DNA of 64,000 nt from Comamonadaceae bacterium UBA4962 (GTDB taxonomy: Bacteria > Pseudomonadota > Gammaproteobacteria > Burkholderiales > Burkholderiaceae_C): the NCBI GenBank assembly GCA_002397315.1, contig DHAE01000026.1:256806-320805 (forward strand), read 5' to 3'. The notes under the pieces were generated by a model. The model worked only from the letters and a program-made list of their open reading frames with translations, was not told the origin of the DNA and made no database searches. The position numbers and the translations under genes are program-made. Position 1 is the stretch's first letter. The number at the start of each line of letters is the position of its first letter. Below, in pieces: positions 1 through 9,204 of this stretch.

Positions 1-15
1 CTGAACTACCACTCC
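1..15 (-). tRNA. tRNA-Asp, 5' end only (cut by window edge)
   Basis: Read on the minus strand, the last bases before the window edge are GGAGTGGTAGTTCAG, the acceptor-strand and D-arm start typical of proteobacterial tRNA-Asp. It is the third member of a tRNA run (Ala, Glu, then this one), 52 bases downstream of tRNA-Glu. The anticodon lies outside the window, so the Asp identity rests only on the 5' sequence. Confidence 0.7.
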
Positions 16-67
16 TGGCAGGCGGCTGTTGTGCTTGCACATCCATGCAAGCCAAGTGCCACGAACT

Positions 68-143
68 TGGCGACCCTACGGGGATTCGAACCCCGGTACT
101 CACCGTGAAAGGGTGATGTCCTAGGCCTCTAGACGATAGGGTC
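68..143 (-). tRNA. tRNA-Glu (anticodon TTC), CCA encoded
   Basis: The minus strand folds as a 76-nt cloverleaf. The 5' acceptor strand GACCCTA pairs with TAGGGTC, followed by GCCA with an encoded CCA. The anticodon loop CTTTCAC carries TTC, and the T arm contains GTTCGAATC. It lies downstream of tRNA-Ala and is probably cotranscribed from the promoter near 303-332. Confidence 0.96.
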
Positions 144-175
144 AAAACCTGGGAACTTCCGTTCTCTGACTTCTG

Positions 176-251
<76 letters not shown>

Positions 252-302
252 ACTTTCGATGCCGCCGATAATTACTTATCGTTGTCATCATCAGAGCCTC
301 GA

Positions 303-332
303 ATTATAGACAGGTTTTCAGGCCTCTCGCAA
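303..332 (-). promoter_or_regulatory. sigma70-type promoter for the tRNA-Ala/Glu/Asp run
   Basis: On the minus strand there is a perfect -10 box TATAAT (303-308) with a -35-like TTGCGA (327-332) 18 bases upstream. The -35 lies inside the last codons of gltX and the -10 lies just after its stop. The expected start near 296 would give about 45 bases of leader before tRNA-Ala. This is motif reading only. Confidence 0.75.
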
Positions 333-1766
333 TCTCGCTGCAATTTTTTCGCGTCCGAGCAATTCGAGCACCGCATCGACTGAGGGCGTGTGCGCCGTGC
401 CCACCGTAAGCACGCGCACCGGCATGGCCAGTTGCGGCATCTTCAGGCCGTGGGCCGCGAGCACTTCCTTGAAGGCGGCGGCGATGCTGGCCTTGTCCCA
501 GGCGCACTGCGCGAGCGCATCCGAGAGCGCGGCGATCGCGGGCTTCACCGCATCGACCACGTGCTTGGCGCGCTCTTCTTCATTGGGCGTCACGTCGCCG
601 TAGAACACCTGGGCCCAGTCGGCCAGCGCCACCAGCGTGTCGCAGCGGTCCTTGAAGAGCGCGCAGATGCGCGGCAGACGGCCATCCTCGAGATCCGCCT
701 GCGCGATGCCGCGCGCAGCGAGGCGCGGCGCCACCAGTTCGGCGAGGCGCTCGTCGGGCATGGCCTTCAGGTGCTGGGCATTCACCCAGCGCAGCTTGGC
801 CTCGTCGAACTGCGCCGCGCTGCGGCCCAGGTGGTCGAGGTTGAACCACTCCAGGAACTGCTCGCGCGAGAAGATCTCGTCGTCGCCGTGGCTCCAGCCC
901 AGGCGTGCGAGGTAGTTCACCATCGCTTCGGGCAGGTAGCCTTCGTCGCGGTACTGCGTGACGGGCTTGGCGCCGTTGCGCTTGCTCATCTTCTCGCCCT
1001 GCTCGTTCAGCACCGTGGGCAGGTGGGCGTACACGGGCGGCTCCTTGCCGAGCGCGCGGAAGATGTTGATCTGGCGCGGCGTGTTGTTCACGTGGTCGTC
1101 GCCGCGGATCACGTGGGTGATGGCCATGTCGATGTCGTCCACCACCACGCAGAAGTTGTACGTGGGCGTGCCGTCCGGGCGCGCGATGACGAGGTCGTCC
1201 AGCTCGTCGTTCTGGATCTCGATGCGGCCCTTGACCTTGTCGTCCCACGCCACCGCGCCGCCCACCGGGTTGCGGAAGCGCAGCACCGGCTGCACACCCT
1301 CGGGCACCGGCGGCAGCGTCTTGCCTTCTTCGGGTCTCCACGTGCCGTCGTAGCGCGGCTTCTCCTTGGCCTGCATCTGGCGCTCGCGCAGCGCGTCGAG
1401 TTCCGCCACGCTCATGTAGCACGGGTAGACCAGGCCCTGCGCCTGCATCTGCGCCAGCACTTCCTTGTAGCGGTCCATGCGCTGCATCTGGTAGAACGGG
1501 CCCTCGTCCGGGTCCATGCCCAGCCACTGCATGCCTTCCAGGATGACGTCGACGGCGGCCTGGCTCGAACGCTCGAGGTCGGTGTCCTCGATGCGCAGGA
1601 TGAAGTCGCCGCCCGTGGCGCGCGCGAACGCCCACGGATAGAGCGCCGAGCGGATGTTGCCCAGGTGGATGAAGCCCGTGGGCGACGGCGCGAAACGGGT
1701 GCGCACGCGCTGCTGCGCGCCGCCCGAAGAAGAGGAAGAAGAAGCTGGGGAAAGGCTTTGGCTCAT
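318..1766 (-). CDS. gltX: glutamyl-tRNA synthetase
   Basis: This is a 482-residue class I aminoacyl-tRNA synthetase that charges tRNA-Glu with glutamate in the cytoplasm. The HIGH-type motif is seen in TRFAPSPTGFIHLGN (residues about 23-37), and the KMSKR motif is GEKMSKR with KMSKR at 259-263. The C-terminal half is the helical anticodon-binding region. The length is normal for the family. The ATG start overlaps the metZ stop as ATGA, so translation is probably coupled. Residues 10-14 form a serine run encoded by an AGA/AGC-like repeat, which is not part of the conserved core. It is the last gene of the folC-dedD-cvpA-purF-metZ-gltX run. Confidence 0.97.
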   Translation of the reverse strand: MSQSLSPASSSSSSGGAQQRVRTRFAPSPTGFIHLGNIRSALYPWAFARATGGDFILRIEDTDLERSSQAAVDVILEGMQWLGMDPDEGPFYQMQRMDRYKEVLAQMQAQGLVYPCYMSVAELDALRERQMQAKEKPRYDGTWRPEEGKTLPPVPEGVQPVLRFRNPVGGAVAWDDKVKGRIEIQNDELDDLVIARPDGTPTYNFCVVVDDIDMAITHVIRGDDHVNNTPRQINIFRALGKEPPVYAHLPTVLNEQGEKMSKRNGAKPVTQYRDEGYLPEAMVNYLARLGWSHGDDEIFSREQFLEWFNLDHLGRSAAQFDEAKLRWVNAQHLKAMPDERLAELVAPRLAARGIAQADLEDGRLPRICALFKDRCDTLVALADWAQVFYGDVTPNEEERAKHVVDAVKPAIAALSDALAQCAWDKASIAAAFKEVLAAHGLKMPQLAMPVRVLTVGTAHTPSVDAVLELLGREKIAARLREA

Positions 1767-2998
1767 TGCAGGGTGTCCAGGCCGCGCGCGAGGTCGGCCT
1801 TCAGGTCGTCGATGTGTTCCAGTCCCACGGCCACGCGGATCAGCCCCTGGCCGATGCCGGCGGCCTGGCGCTGCGCCTCGGTGAGGCGCCCGTGCGAGGT
1901 GCTCGCGGGATGGGTGATGGTGGTCTTCACGTCGCCCAGGTTGGCGGTGATGCTGCACACGCGCGTACTGTCGATCACGTGGAAGGCGGCGCGGCGCGCG
2001 GCTTCGGCACCCTCCTGCGACTTCACGTCGAACGACAGTACCGCGCCGCCCAGGCCCGATTGCTGGCGCATCGCCAGCGCATGCTGCGGGTGCGAGGCGA
2101 GGCCGGGGTAGTAAACGCGCGCCACGCCCGGATGCGCCTGGAGCCACGTGGCCAGGCGCATTGCGTTCTCGGCCTGCGCACGCACGCGCAGCGACAGCGT
2201 CTCCAGGCCCTTGAGCACCACCCAGGCATTGAACGGCGAGAGGTTCATGCCGGCGCTGCGGATCATCGGGCCCAGCTTGTCGTCGATGAGCGAGCGCGGG
2301 CCGCACACGGCGCCCGCCATGACGCGGCCCTGGCCGTCGAGGAACTTGGTGCCGGAATGGATGACGAGGTCGGCGCCCCACTTCGCGGGCTGCTGCAGCG
2401 CGGGCGATGCGAAGCAGTTGTCCACGGCCAGCAGCACGCCGGCCTCGCGCGCGATCGCCGACAGCGCGGCGATGTCGCACAGGTCGGTGAGCGGATTGGT
2501 GGGCGTCTCGGCGAACATCAACCGGGTCGACGGACGCAGGGCCGCCTTCCAGGCAGCGGCATCCGTCTGCGGCACGAAGGTGGTCTCGACACCGAAGCGC
2601 GAGAGTTCGCCGCCAATCAGCTTGATGGTGGAGCCGAACATCGACTGCGAGCACACCACGTGGTCGCCGGACTTCAGCAGCGCGAGGCACATCAGCAGGA
2701 TCGCGGACATGCCGGTCGCCGTGCCGATCGCCGTCTCGGTGCCTTCCATGGCGGCCAGCCGCCGTTCGAAGGCCGTCACCGTGGGATTGCCGGTGCGGGT
2801 GTAGGTGTAGCCGTCCTCCTCGCCCGCGAAGCGCCGCGCGGCGGTGTCCGCGTCCGGCTGCACGAAGCTGCTGCTCAGGTAGAGCGCCTCGGAGTGCTCG
2901 CCGTACTGGCTGCGGGGGATGGACTCCCGCACGGCCAGCGTGTCGGGATGCAGGCCGTCGGGGAGCCCCCCGGCGCCGTTCGATCGGTCTTGGGCCAT
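1763..2998 (-). CDS. metZ: O-succinylhomoserine sulfhydrylase (PLP-dependent)
   Basis: This 411-residue protein is a Cys/Met-metabolism PLP enzyme of the MetZ type, which forms homocysteine directly from O-succinylhomoserine and sulfide. The PLP lysine is K218 in HSGTKFLDGQGR, and YTYTRTGNPT (about 64-73) is the usual substrate/PLP loop. MetZ is favoured over cystathionine gamma-synthase because of the KFLDGQGR form and the location after purF, an arrangement common in beta- and gamma-proteobacteria. It starts 15 bases after the purF stop and overlaps gltX by four bases. Substrate preference (succinyl versus acetyl) cannot be read from sequence. Confidence 0.92.
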   Translation of the reverse strand: MAQDRSNGAGGLPDGLHPDTLAVRESIPRSQYGEHSEALYLSSSFVQPDADTAARRFAGEEDGYTYTRTGNPTVTAFERRLAAMEGTETAIGTATGMSAILLMCLALLKSGDHVVCSQSMFGSTIKLIGGELSRFGVETTFVPQTDAAAWKAALRPSTRLMFAETPTNPLTDLCDIAALSAIAREAGVLLAVDNCFASPALQQPAKWGADLVIHSGTKFLDGQGRVMAGAVCGPRSLIDDKLGPMIRSAGMNLSPFNAWVVLKGLETLSLRVRAQAENAMRLATWLQAHPGVARVYYPGLASHPQHALAMRQQSGLGGAVLSFDVKSQEGAEAARRAAFHVIDSTRVCSITANLGDVKTTITHPASTSHGRLTEAQRQAAGIGQGLIRVAVGLEHIDDLKADLARGLDTLQ

Positions 2999-3013
2999 GG
3001 CGTCGCGTCTCCC

Positions 3014-4519
<1,506 letters not shown>

Positions 4520-4619
4520 AGTTAACGTTCCATCCAGATGCGGGCCCCGCCCGCGCTACCACACACACCCGCCGCGGCGCCCTTCCCGGGACGGCCGCCG
4601 CGCACGACAACGAAATCCT

Positions 4620-5108
4620 TCACCCGGGCAGGTGCCGCCCGAGCGCTTCCGGCAGTGCCGGCTTGAGTACCGCCAGCATCTCGGTCCATATGGGGACCGT
4701 GGCCGACTCTTTCCACCATGCGGCCTCGTGCACCGGCGTCCACAGGGCCACGAGCGTCGCCGCCAGCAGCAGCACCAGCCCGCGCAGCAGGCCGAACGCG
4801 GCCCCCAGGGTCCGGTCCGCCGGCCGCAGGCCCACCGCCTCGATCAGCTTCTTGGCCAGCCACGCGATGAACCCGCAGGCGAATACCGTGGCGATGAAGA
4901 CGAGCAGGAAACCCGCCGCATGCCGGATCGAGCCGGCGGACTCGGACAGGGGCAGCAGCGCCGCCGCGTCCGCCGCCCACCACTGGGCGACGAAGAACGC
5001 GGCCACCCAGCCGGCGAGCGACAGCACCTCGTAGACCAGGCCGCGCCAGGCGCCCAGCAGCAGCGACGCCAGCAGCGCCGCCACGAAGATCCAGTCCAGT
5101 GCCGACAT
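4620..5108 (-). CDS. cvpA: CvpA family inner-membrane protein
   Basis: The 162-residue protein has about four hydrophobic segments (near residues 1-20, 25-45, 65-85 and 105-125). It matches the CvpA family in size and in the early motif LDWIFVAALLASLLLGAWRG. The family is linked to colicin V production and envelope homeostasis in E. coli, but its molecular activity is unclear. Its position between dedD and purF is the classic arrangement. Confidence 0.9.
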   Translation of the reverse strand: MSALDWIFVAALLASLLLGAWRGLVYEVLSLAGWVAAFFVAQWWAADAAALLPLSESAGSIRHAAGFLLVFIATVFACGFIAWLAKKLIEAVGLRPADRTLGAAFGLLRGLVLLLAATLVALWTPVHEAAWWKESATVPIWTEMLAVLKPALPEALGRHLPG

Positions 5109-5133
5109 GCTGCCTACTGCCGTCGCCGCCGGG

Positions 5134-6057
5134 CTACAGCGGGATCACCGAGGCCGACAGCCCCAGGCCCTTGACGCGCGCGGCCGCCTTGTCGGCCTCG
5201 GCCCGGCTGGCGAACGGCCCGACGCGGACCCGGGTGCGCTTGCCGTCCTTGGTGTCCACCACCTGGGTATAGGTCTTGAGCCCCGCCCGCTCGAGCGACT
5301 GGCGCACCTCGCTCGCCTTGGCGGCATCGGCGAACGCGCCCACCTGCACGATGACGCGGGCACTGCCCTCGTCCGCCTTCGGCGCGGCGGCAGGGGCCGC
5401 TGCGGCGGACGTGTCGCGCCCTTCGAGCAGCGCACGAGCGCGGGCCGCGTCGTCGCGGGATGGCGCGATCGGCGCAGGGGCCGGGGTGGCGGCACGCGTT
5501 TCGGCAGCGGGCTTGGGCTCGGGCTTGGCCTCATGCACGGGCTTGGCCGGCTTTGCCTCCGGCTTGGAAGCCGCGGCGTGGGTCTCGGCATGGCGGGCTT
5601 CCTGCCGGGGCGCCGGGGCCGCGGGAGCGGCGGAACTGCGCGATGGCTGGATGACCTCTTCGCCGTCGGACAGGCCCGCGGTGGCCGAAGGGGCCGCGGG
5701 CGCCGCCGCCGGCTTGGAAGCAGGAACCGGAGCCGGCACAGCCGGGGCGGAGGCCTGTGCGGCCGGCGCCTGGCTCGCCGGGCCCGCATCGGGCACGACC
5801 AGCGGCGCGACCTTGTTGCGGTCGGGAATGTCGATGGGAATGTCGACCGGAACGGGCCGCGGCTGGGTGTCGAACAACATCGGGAAGCCCACGATGCCGG
5901 CCAGCACGAGCACGGTGGCGCCGATCAGGCGATGGCGGGCGCGCCGTCGCATCGCCTCGACGCTTTCGGCCTGGGCCCCGGCGCCGCCGCGCGAACGCCT
6001 GGCGGGCTTTTCGGGCTGCTCCTTGCTGCCGGGCCAACGAAACTTGAAAAATGCCAT
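5134..6057 (-). CDS. dedD: SPOR-domain protein, DedD-like
   Basis: This is a 307-residue single-pass membrane protein. A short basic cytoplasmic N terminus (residues 1-43) is followed by one membrane segment (about 44-62), a long Ala/Pro/Lys-rich periplasmic linker (about 90-215) and a C-terminal SPOR domain (about 228-307, with RVIVQVGAFADAAKA and RTRVRVGPFASRAEADKAAA). SPOR domains bind denuded septal peptidoglycan, so a role at the division septum is likely. The linker is low-complexity and would be expected to vary between strains. It lies 25 bases upstream of cvpA. Confidence 0.88.
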   Translation of the reverse strand: MAFFKFRWPGSKEQPEKPARRSRGGAGAQAESVEAMRRRARHRLIGATVLVLAGIVGFPMLFDTQPRPVPVDIPIDIPDRNKVAPLVVPDAGPASQAPAAQASAPAVPAPVPASKPAAAPAAPSATAGLSDGEEVIQPSRSSAAPAAPAPRQEARHAETHAAASKPEAKPAKPVHEAKPEPKPAAETRAATPAPAPIAPSRDDAARARALLEGRDTSAAAAPAAAPKADEGSARVIVQVGAFADAAKASEVRQSLERAGLKTYTQVVDTKDGKRTRVRVGPFASRAEADKAAARVKGLGLSASVIPL

Positions 6058-6090
6058 GGATGCAGTGCGGGGACGTGCGCTGTGGAATGC

Positions 6091-7416
6091 TCAAGCGCCC
6101 AGGTGCTTGGCCTGCAGGCGGGGCGTTCCGTGGTGCAGCACACCGCCTACCGTGTAGAAGGAGCCAAAGACCACGATTCTATCAGTCGGCTCCGCCGCGG
6201 CGACGGCCGCCTCGAGCGCCTGCCACGGGTTCTCGTGCAGGCTGGTGCGCACCTCGCGCCGGCCGCCGGCCACGATCTGCAGCGCATTCCACTTCTGCTG
6301 GAGCGCGGCGGCCGTCTCGGCCCGGGGGGTGGGCAGGTCGGTGAAATACCAGCGGTCCACCAGCGGGCCGATGCGCGCGAGCATGGGGGCGAGGTCCTTG
6401 TCGGCCATGGCCCCGAACACCGCGTGGGTCGTCGGGAAGAAGCCCATGGCATCGAGGTTGGCGGTGAGCGCCGCCACCGAATGCGGGTTGTGCGCCACGT
6501 CCAGCACCAGCGTGGGCTGGCCGGGCACGATCTGGAACCGCCCCGGCAGCTCGACCATGGCCAGGCCCGTGCGCACGGCCTGCGCGGTGATCGGCAGGCG
6601 GTCGCGCAGCGCTTCGAGCGCGGCCAGCGCACCGGACGCATTCACCAGCTGGTTGGCGCCGCGCAGCGCCGGATACGCCAGGCCCGCGTAGCGCCGGCCG
6701 CGGCCCGCCCAGCCCCACTGCTGCTTGTCGCCCGAGAAGTTGAAATCCTCGCCGAAGCGCCACAGGTCGGCGCCGATCGCCCGCGCATGGTCCAGCACGC
6801 TCTGGGGGGCGGCGGGGTCGCTCACCACGGCCGGCCGGCCGGGCCGCATGATGCCGGCCTTCTCGCGGCCGATGGTTTCGCGGTCGGGGCCCAGGAATTC
6901 CGTGTGGTCGATGTCGATGCTGGTGATCACCGCGCAGTCGGTATCGACGACGTTGGTGGCGTCGAGCCGCCCGCCCAGGCCGACTTCCAGGATCGCGACA
7001 TCCAGGCCGGCCCGGCTCATGAGCCGCAGGATGGCCAGGGTGGTGAACTCGAAGTACGAGAGCGACACCTCCTGCCCGTCCTGCGTCCGCGCGGCCTCGA
7101 CCGCGGCGAAGTGCGGGACCAGATCGGCCCCCTCGACGCTCTCGCCGCGCACGCGGCAGCGCTCTTCGAAGCGCACGAGGTGCGGCGAGGTGTAGACCCC
7201 GGTCCGGTAGCCCGACTGCAGGGCCACGGCCTCCAGCATGGCGCAGGTCGAGCCCTTGCCGTTCGTCCCGGCCACCGTGATCACGGGACAGTCGAAGCGC
7301 AGTCCGAGGCGGCGCGCCACCTCGCCGACACGCTCCAGCCCCATGTCGATGGTCTTGGGGTGGATGCGTTCGCAATGGGCCAGCCAGCCGTCCAGGGTGT
7401 CGAAAGTGGTGTGCAT
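6091..7416 (-). CDS. folC: bifunctional dihydrofolate synthase/folylpolyglutamate synthase
   Basis: This is a Mur-ligase-like ATP-dependent enzyme of folate metabolism that adds glutamate to dihydropteroate and extends polyglutamate tails. The ATP loop is ITVAGTNGKGST (about residues 48-59), and the start MHTTFDTLDGWL is the usual FolC N terminus. The ATG at 7416 was chosen over an in-frame upstream start at 7446 for this reason, giving 441 residues. It is the first gene of the minus-strand operon and is divergent from the ArsC/Spx-like gene at 7464. Confidence 0.94.
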   Translation of the reverse strand: MHTTFDTLDGWLAHCERIHPKTIDMGLERVGEVARRLGLRFDCPVITVAGTNGKGSTCAMLEAVALQSGYRTGVYTSPHLVRFEERCRVRGESVEGADLVPHFAAVEAARTQDGQEVSLSYFEFTTLAILRLMSRAGLDVAILEVGLGGRLDATNVVDTDCAVITSIDIDHTEFLGPDRETIGREKAGIMRPGRPAVVSDPAAPQSVLDHARAIGADLWRFGEDFNFSGDKQQWGWAGRGRRYAGLAYPALRGANQLVNASGALAALEALRDRLPITAQAVRTGLAMVELPGRFQIVPGQPTLVLDVAHNPHSVAALTANLDAMGFFPTTHAVFGAMADKDLAPMLARIGPLVDRWYFTDLPTPRAETAAALQQKWNALQIVAGGRREVRTSLHENPWQALEAAVAAAEPTDRIVVFGSFYTVGGVLHHGTPRLQAKHLGA

Positions 7417-7463
7417 AGAACGTCCGATTGTCGCCGAGGCGGGCATGCCGCATCATCGCGCGC

Positions 7464-7850
7464 ATGAGTACCCCCACCCCCATCGTCTACGGCATTCCGA
7501 ACTGCGACACGGTCAAGAAGGCGCGCGCATGGCTCGCGGCGCACGGCATCGACTACCGCTTCCACGATTTCAAGAAACAGGGCGTTCCGGCCGAACGGCT
7601 GGCGGCCTGGATGGCGTCGCTGGGCTGGGAGCCGCTGGTCAACCGCCAGGGCACCACGTGGCGCAAGCTCGACCCGGCCGCCCAGGCCGGCGTGCACGAC
7701 GCGGCCACCGCGGCCGCGCTGCTGCAGGAGCACCCGAGCGCCATCAAGCGGCCGGTGGTCGAGTGGGCGGGCGATGCATCCACCGAGGTGACCGTGGGCT
7801 TCCAGGAAGCGCGATGGAACGAACGCGGAGCGGGCGGCTCCAAGGAGTGA
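7464..7850 (+). CDS. ArsC/Spx-like reductase family protein (YffB type)
   Basis: This 128-residue thioredoxin-fold protein begins with IVYGIPNCDTVKKARAWL, which carries one active-site cysteine, and later has TTWRKLD and IKRPVVEW, the conserved features of the YffB/ArsC branch. A glutathione-dependent thiol reductase role has been proposed for this branch; true arsenate reductase activity is not implied. The ATG at 7464 was preferred to an upstream in-frame start at 7428 because the conserved fold begins four residues later. Confidence 0.88.
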   Translation: MSTPTPIVYGIPNCDTVKKARAWLAAHGIDYRFHDFKKQGVPAERLAAWMASLGWEPLVNRQGTTWRKLDPAAQAGVHDAATAAALLQEHPSAIKRPVVEWAGDASTEVTVGFQEARWNERGAGGSKE

Positions 7851-7884
7851 CAGGCCGGCGGCCCGGGCCGGAGGGGGGGCGAAC

Positions 7885-7900
7885 TTTACGGAGTTTTACG
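7885..7900 (+). promoter_or_regulatory. direct TTTACG repeats, possible response-regulator site
   Basis: TTTACG occurs at 7885-7890 and again at 7895-7900, exactly one helical turn apart. The pair lies about 85-100 bases upstream of the glycine-zipper gene. Such spacing is typical of sites bound head-to-tail by OmpR/PhoB-family regulators. No good -35/-10 pair was identified nearby, and the assignment is inference. Confidence 0.35.
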
Positions 7901-7983
7901 CGGCCGCCCCACCCGATTCACGGCCCGGCCATAAACTTTTTTGCAGGCCGACGCGTTGTATGCCGACCGAAAGGAGCTTCTCC

Positions 7984-8634
7984 ATGAAAAAGACCATCGT
8001 CTGGACCGCCCTCGCCGCCCTGGCGGCCACTGCGGCGACGGGCGCCAGCGCCCAGGAACAGGGCCGCGTGCTCTCCGCCACGCCGGTCACCCAGCAGGTC
8101 GCGATCCCGCAGCAGGTGTGCGGCAACGAAACCATCTATTCCGAATCCCGCCCCACGGGCGCCGGCGCCGTGCTGGGCGCGGTGGCCGGCGGTGCCGCCG
8201 GCAATGCGATCGGCCACGGCGGCGGCCGGGTGGCGGCCACGGCGATCGGCCTGATCGGCGGCGCGCTGCTGGGCAACAACATCGAGGGCACCCGTCCCCA
8301 ATACCAGAACGTCACCCGCTGCAGCAACCAGACGCACTACGAGAACCGCGTCGTGGGCTACGACGTGCTGTACGAATACGCAGGCCGCCAGTACACCACC
8401 CGCACCCAGAACGACCCGGGCGCCTGGATCCCGCTGAGCGTGCAGCCGCTGGCGAGCGCGCCGCAGCGTGCGCCGGTCTACGGCAGCACGACGACCTACG
8501 TGCAGCCCGGCGTGGTCGTCTCGACGCAGCCCGGCCCGCCCGCCTATTTTTCGCCGCCTGCCGCCACGGTGATCGAGTACCGCGATGCCTATGGCCGCCC
8601 GTACGGTCCACCGCCCGATCCGTACTGGCGCTGA
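7984..8634 (+). CDS. exported glycine-zipper 2TM protein
   Basis: The 216-residue precursor has a Sec signal peptide (residues 1-23, ending ASA-QEQ). A glycine-zipper membrane segment at about 59-98 (GAVLGAVAGGAAGNAIG, then AIGLIGGALLGNNI) resembles the Rickettsia 17-kDa antigen/SlyB family. After that comes a soluble part with two cysteines framing CNQTHYENRVVGYDVLYEY-like residues, then a Pro-rich tail. It probably sits in the outer membrane or periplasm. The start at 7984 has a strong AAGGAG ribosome site. It is followed by a Rho-independent terminator, so it is likely monocistronic. Confidence 0.85.
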   Translation: MKKTIVWTALAALAATAATGASAQEQGRVLSATPVTQQVAIPQQVCGNETIYSESRPTGAGAVLGAVAGGAAGNAIGHGGGRVAATAIGLIGGALLGNNIEGTRPQYQNVTRCSNQTHYENRVVGYDVLYEYAGRQYTTRTQNDPGAWIPLSVQPLASAPQRAPVYGSTTTYVQPGVVVSTQPGPPAYFSPPAATVIEYRDAYGRPYGPPPDPYWR

Positions 8635-8675
8635 GCCGGATTGCCGGGCACGCCATGCCGCGCGCACACCGCCAC

Positions 8676-8698
8676 GAGGAGCCTCCAGGCTCCTTTTT
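8676..8698 (+). terminator. Rho-independent terminator after the glycine-zipper gene
   Basis: An AGGAGCCT stem, short CC loop and AGGCTCCT stem are followed by TTTT. It lies 42 bases after the stop codon. Confidence 0.88.
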
Positions 8699-8765
8699 CA
8701 TGCCCGGACGGCATGCAAACACCCCGGCGCGCCGCACGCCGTGTAGGACGCGGCCGGGCACGCTC

Positions 8766-8771
8766 TAGAAT
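8766..8771 (+). promoter_or_regulatory. candidate -10 box for ppnP
   Basis: TAGAAT lies 56 bases upstream of the ppnP ATG and downstream of the terminator. The expected -35 position reads GTAGGA, which is weak, so this is a low-confidence sigma70 promoter. Confidence 0.4.
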
Positions 8772-8827
8772 CTTCGGCTTCCGCCCTCTTCCTTTCCCCT
8801 TCTTTCCTTTCAGAAAACAGCGCATCC

Positions 8828-9145
8828 ATGACGACCGAAAAGATCGACGGCGTGTCCGTCACCACCCGAGCCAACGTGTACTTCGACGGCAAGTGCGTGA
8901 GCCACGGCATCACCTTCCCCGACGGCACGAAGAAATCGGTCGGCGTGATCCTGCCCGCCACCCTCACCTTCAACACGGGCGCGCCGGAGATCATGGAATG
9001 CGTGGGCGGTGCCTGCGAATACAAGCTGGACGGCACCGACGCGTGGGTGACGTCCGGCGAGGGCGAAAAGTTCAGCGTGCCCGGCAACTCGAAGTTCGAG
9101 ATCCGCGTGACCGAGGCCTACCACTACATCTGCCACTTCGGCTGA
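8828..9145 (+). CDS. ppnP: pyrimidine/purine nucleoside phosphorylase
   Basis: This 105-residue cupin-fold protein matches the PpnP/YaiE family from end to end. Diagnostic parts are NVYFDGKCVSHGI, KKSVGVILPATLTFNTG, PEIMECVGG and the C-terminal YHYICHFG. The family splits nucleosides with phosphate to give a base and ribose-1-phosphate. It stands alone between a terminator and argG. Confidence 0.93.
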   Translation: MTTEKIDGVSVTTRANVYFDGKCVSHGITFPDGTKKSVGVILPATLTFNTGAPEIMECVGGACEYKLDGTDAWVTSGEGEKFSVPGNSKFEIRVTEAYHYICHFG

Positions 9146-9204
9146 GCCGCGGGCGAGACCGCTCCACTGCCGCACCGACGCACCCGACACGACCCGAGAT
9201 TTCC

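Noticed and set aside
2999..3013. Riboswitch or SAM-responsive leader before metZ
   Set aside because: The gap to purF is only 15 bases, too short for a riboswitch.
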